Program-made: the position numbers and the translations under genes
Assembly: GCA_024449915.1 (NCBI GenBank)
Contig: JAMZAV010000051.1
Location: 1 to 64,000 of the forward strand
Reading direction: 5' to 3'
DNA: 64,000 nucleotides
Source: Sweltsa coloradensis
Lineage: Eukaryota; Arthropoda; Insecta; Plecoptera; Chloroperlidae
The notes under the pieces: generated by a model
Seen by the model: only the letters and a program-made list of their open reading frames with translations
The model's database searches: none
What the model was told of the DNA's origin: nothing
Part shown: piece by piece, positions 60,901-64,000 of the stretch
Numbering within the stretch: the stretch's first letter is position 1
Layout: each line of letters begins with the position of its first letter

Positions 60901-63900
60901 AACACTACGTGCATAAGGTAGACAACACCTCGCAGCCTCGTTATCCCATTCCCGGGGAGACGCTTCCTGGGTCCGTCCAGGAAAACCTCCAGGACTCCTA
61001 CCTTGCGTGCATTCATGCCAGGACTACACTCATTCCTAGTGTCTAAACTACAAGAACCACGAGAGCCTATTCACAGAGTCGTATTCAAACACTACGTGCA
61101 TAAGGTAGACAACAACCTCGCAGCTCGTTATCCCATTCCAGGAGACGCTTCCTGGATCCGTCCAGGAAAACCTCCAGGACTCCTACCTTGCATGCATTCA
61201 TTCTAGGACTACACTCATTCCAAGTGTCTAAACTACAAGAACCACAAGAGCCTATTCACAGAGTCGTATTCAAACACTACGTGCATAAGGTAGACAACAA
61301 CCTCGCAGCTCGTTATCCCATTCCAGGAGACGCTTCCTGGATCCCTCCAGGAATACCTCCAGGACTCCTACCTTGCATGCATTCATTCTAGGACTACACT
61401 CATTCCTAGTGTCTAAACTACAAGAACCACGAGAGCCTATTCACAGAGTCGTATTCAAACACTACGTGCATAAAGGAAGACAACAACCTCGCAGCTCCGT
61501 TATCCCACTCCGAGGAGACGCTTCCTCGATCCGTCCCCGGAAAACCTCCAGGACTCCTACCTTGCATGCATTTATTCTTGGACTACACTCTTCCTAGTGT
61601 CTAAACTACAAGAACCACAAGAGCCTATTCACAGAGTCGTATTCAAACACTACGTGCATAAGGTAGACAACAACCTCGCAGCTCGTTATCCCATTCCAGG
61701 AGACGCTTCCTGGATCCGTCCAGGAATACCTCCAGGACTCCTACCTTGCATGCATTCATTCTAGGACTACACTCATTCCTAGTGTCTAAACTACAAGAAC
61801 CACAAGAGCCTATTCACAGAGTCGTATTCAAACACTACGTGCATAAGGTAGACAACAACCGCGCAGCTCGTTATCCCATTCCAGGAGACGCTTCCTGGAT
61901 CCGCTCCAGGAAAACCCCCAGGACTCCCACCTTGCATGCATTCATTCTAGGACTACACTCATTCCTAGTGTCTAAACTACAAGAACCACGAGAGCCTATT
62001 CACAGAGTCGTATTCAAACACTACGTGCATAAGGTAGACAACAACCTCGCAGCTCGTTATCCCATTCCAGGAGACGCTTCCTGGATCCGTCCAGGAAAAC
62101 CTCCAGGACTCCTACCTTGCATGCATTCATTCTAGGACTACCTCATTCATGTATCTAAACTACAAGAACCACAAGAGCCTATTCACAGAGTCGTATTCAA
62201 ACACTACGTGCATAAGGTAGACAACAACCTCGCAGCTCGTTATCCCATTCCAGGAGACGCTTCCTGGATCCGTCCAGGAAAACCTCCAGGACTCCTACCT
62301 TGCATGCATTCATTCTAGGACTACACTCATTCCTAGTGTCTAAACTACAAGAACCACGAGAGCCTATTCACAGAGTCGTATTCAAACACTACGTGCATAA
62401 GGTAGACAACAACCCCGCAGCTCGTTATCCCATTCCAGGAGACGCTTCCTGGATCCGTCCAGGAAAACCTCCAGGACTCCTACCTTGCATGCATTCATTC
62501 TAGGACTACACTCATTCCTAGTGTCTAAACTACAAGAACCACAAGAGCCATTCACAGAGACGTATTCAAACACTACGTGCATAAGGTAGACAACAACCTC
62601 GCAGCTCGTTGACCCATTCCATGGGACGCTTCCTGGGTCCGTCCAGGAAAACTCCAGGACTCCTACCTTGCATGCATTCATTCTAGGACTACACTCATTC
62701 CTAGTGTCTAAACTACAAGAACCACAAGAGCCTATTCACAGAGTCGTATTCAAACACTACGTGCATAAGGTAGACAACAACCTCGCAGCTCGTTATCCCA
62801 TTCCAGGAGACGCTTCCTGGATCCGTCCAGGAAAACCTCCAGGACTCCTACCTTGCATGCATTCATTCTAGGACTACACTCATTCCTAGTGTCTAAACTA
62901 CAAGAACCACGAGAGCCTATTCACAGAGTCGTATTCAAACACTACGTGCATAAGGTAGACAACAACCTCGCAGCTCGTTATCCCATTCCAGGAGACGCTT
63001 CCTGGATCCGTCCAGGAATACCTCCAGGACTCCTACCTTGCATGCATTCATTCTAGGACTACACTCATTCCTAGTGTCTAAACTACAAGAACCACAAGAG
63101 CCTATTCACAGAGTCGTATTCAAACACTACGTGCATAAGGTAGACAACAACCTCGCAGCTCGTTATCCCATTCCAGGAGACGCTTCCTGGATCCGTCCAG
63201 GAAAACCTCCAGGACTCCTACCTTGCATGCATTCATTCTAGGACTACACTCATTCCTAGTGTCTAAACTACAAGAACACGAGAACCTATTCACAGAGTCG
63301 AAATTTAAACACTACGTGCATAAGGTAGACAACAAACTCGCAGTCGTTATCCCATTCCAGGAGACGCTTCCTGGATCCGTCCAGGAAAACCTCCAGGACT
63401 CTACCTTGCATGCTTCATTCTAGGAAATACACTCATTCCTAGTGTCTAAACTACAAGAACCACAAGAGCCTATTCACCCGAGTCGTATTCAAAAACTACG
63501 TGCATAAGGTAGACAACAACCTCGCAGCTCGTTATCCCATTCCAGGAGACGCTTCCTGGATCCGTCCAGGAATACCTCCAGGACTCCTACCTTCTAATTC
63601 ACATGCGTGCATTCATTCTAGGACTACACTCATTCCTAGTGTCTTAACTACAAGAACCACGAGAGCCTATTCACAGAGTCGTATTCAAACACTACGTGCA
63701 TAAGGTAGACAACAACCTCGCAGCTCGTTATCCCATTCCAGGGAGCCTTCCTGGATCCGTCCAGGAATACCTCCAGGACTCCTCCTTGCGTGCATTCATT
63801 CTAGGACTACACTCATTCCTAGTGTCCCAAACTACAAGAACCACGAGAGCCTATTCACAAGTCGTATTCAAAAACTACTGCATAAGGTAGACAACAACCT

Positions 63901-64000
63901 CGCAGCTCGTTTCTCATTCCAGGAGAAAGCTTCCTGGATCCGTCCCGGAATACCTCCAGGACTCCTACCTTTTCATGCATTCATTCTAAGACTACAAATC
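51981..64000. repeat. 185-bp satellite array, about 65 monomers
   Basis: Monomers of 185 bp follow one another without interruption from 51981 to the window edge. The unit runs from 'taggactacactcattccta' through 'gtcgtattcaaacactacgt' and 'cgcagctcgttatcccattc' to 'tgcatgcattcattc'. Many monomers are identical, and a minority carry indels. Recurrent variants are cctAgtg/ccAAgtg, ccacAag/ccacGag, gaaTacc/gaaAacc, gcAtgc/gcGtgc, and an 11-bp-longer form with 'ctaattcaca' near 53401, 53601 and 63593. Each unit has a BamHI site (GGATCC) and a hairpin, TTCCTGGATCCGTCCAGGAA. The first monomer is truncated at its 5' side. 185 is not divisible by three, so the 67-codon frame seen in each unit shifts and stops each time; its start is TTG. 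The array is structural rather than coding. Confidence 0.97.

Noticed and set aside
52105..63890. Dozens of 60-230-codon open frames in the satellite with near-identical translations
   Set aside because: The 185-bp period is not a multiple of three, so the frame changes every monomer; the start is TTG, the only ATG in frame is four codons from the stop, and frames merge only where indels occur. They are by-products of the repeat.
51981..64000. CENP-B box in the satellite
   Set aside because: Neither strand of the consensus contains the core TTCG....A..CGGG pattern.
1..64000. Ribosomal RNA, mitochondrial insertion or telomeric repeats
   Set aside because: No stretch reads like rRNA, mitochondrial coding sequence or TTAGG/TTAGGG arrays.

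Overview
The window reads as non-coding, repeat-rich animal nuclear DNA. Coding density is close to nil: the longest open frames outside repeats are about 110-175 codons, start mostly at non-ATG codons and resemble no family I know. There is no operon layout, ribosomal RNA gene, intact transposase or reverse transcriptase. Splice-site-like signals, a poly(A) signal, tRNA-like heads with B boxes, MITE-like elements, minisatellites and a long satellite array all point to a eukaryote. The stretch is A+T-rich and the palindrome AGGCCT, usually inside TAGGCCTA-like words, recurs throughout. An invertebrate fits, but I cannot name the species or phylum.

Layout. 1-25 kb: intergenic or intronic DNA carrying dispersed elements. 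These are a MITE-like element with TTGGATGAGCGTA ends (1602-2180), a terminal-inverted-repeat element holding three 190-bp tandem units followed by a tRNA-like unit (3321-4495, related copy at 24231-24690), a small CRE/CCAAT-containing inverted-repeat element (10100-10276), and minisatellites of 41, 31, 47 and 57 bp. The best protein-coding candidate is a possible terminal exon at 20182-20438 (+) with AATAAA 125 bp after its stop. 25-35 kb: A+T-rich DNA with extreme homopolymer runs. Inside it is a foldback-like structure (about 29190-32460) whose two inverted arms are each built of roughly 155-bp tandem units around a GGCCGCCATTTT motif, with a small palindrome near its centre. 35-52 kb: more unique-looking DNA with a 60-bp minisatellite, strong hairpins (38560-38605, 40507-40532), further copies of the dispersed families (41501-41612, 41841-42177, 46901-47225, about 50631-50850, 51296-51360) and a possible minus-strand splice unit (47916-47977). 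51981-64000: an uninterrupted satellite array of 185-bp monomers, about 65 copies, running off the right edge.

No set of genes here works together as a pathway. What connects the window is repeat architecture: element families with inverted ends that capture or generate tandem repeats, and a young satellite whose monomer carries a conserved 8-bp-stem hairpin. Two minus-strand sites (8062 and 47977) look like recursive-splicing ratchet points, each followed by a nearby donor. If real, much of the window is one long intron of a minus-strand gene. All functional statements are inferences from the sequence alone. Two zones, 27.5-34.9 kb and scattered monomers of the satellite, have indel and homopolymer patterns that could be consensus error rather than biology.
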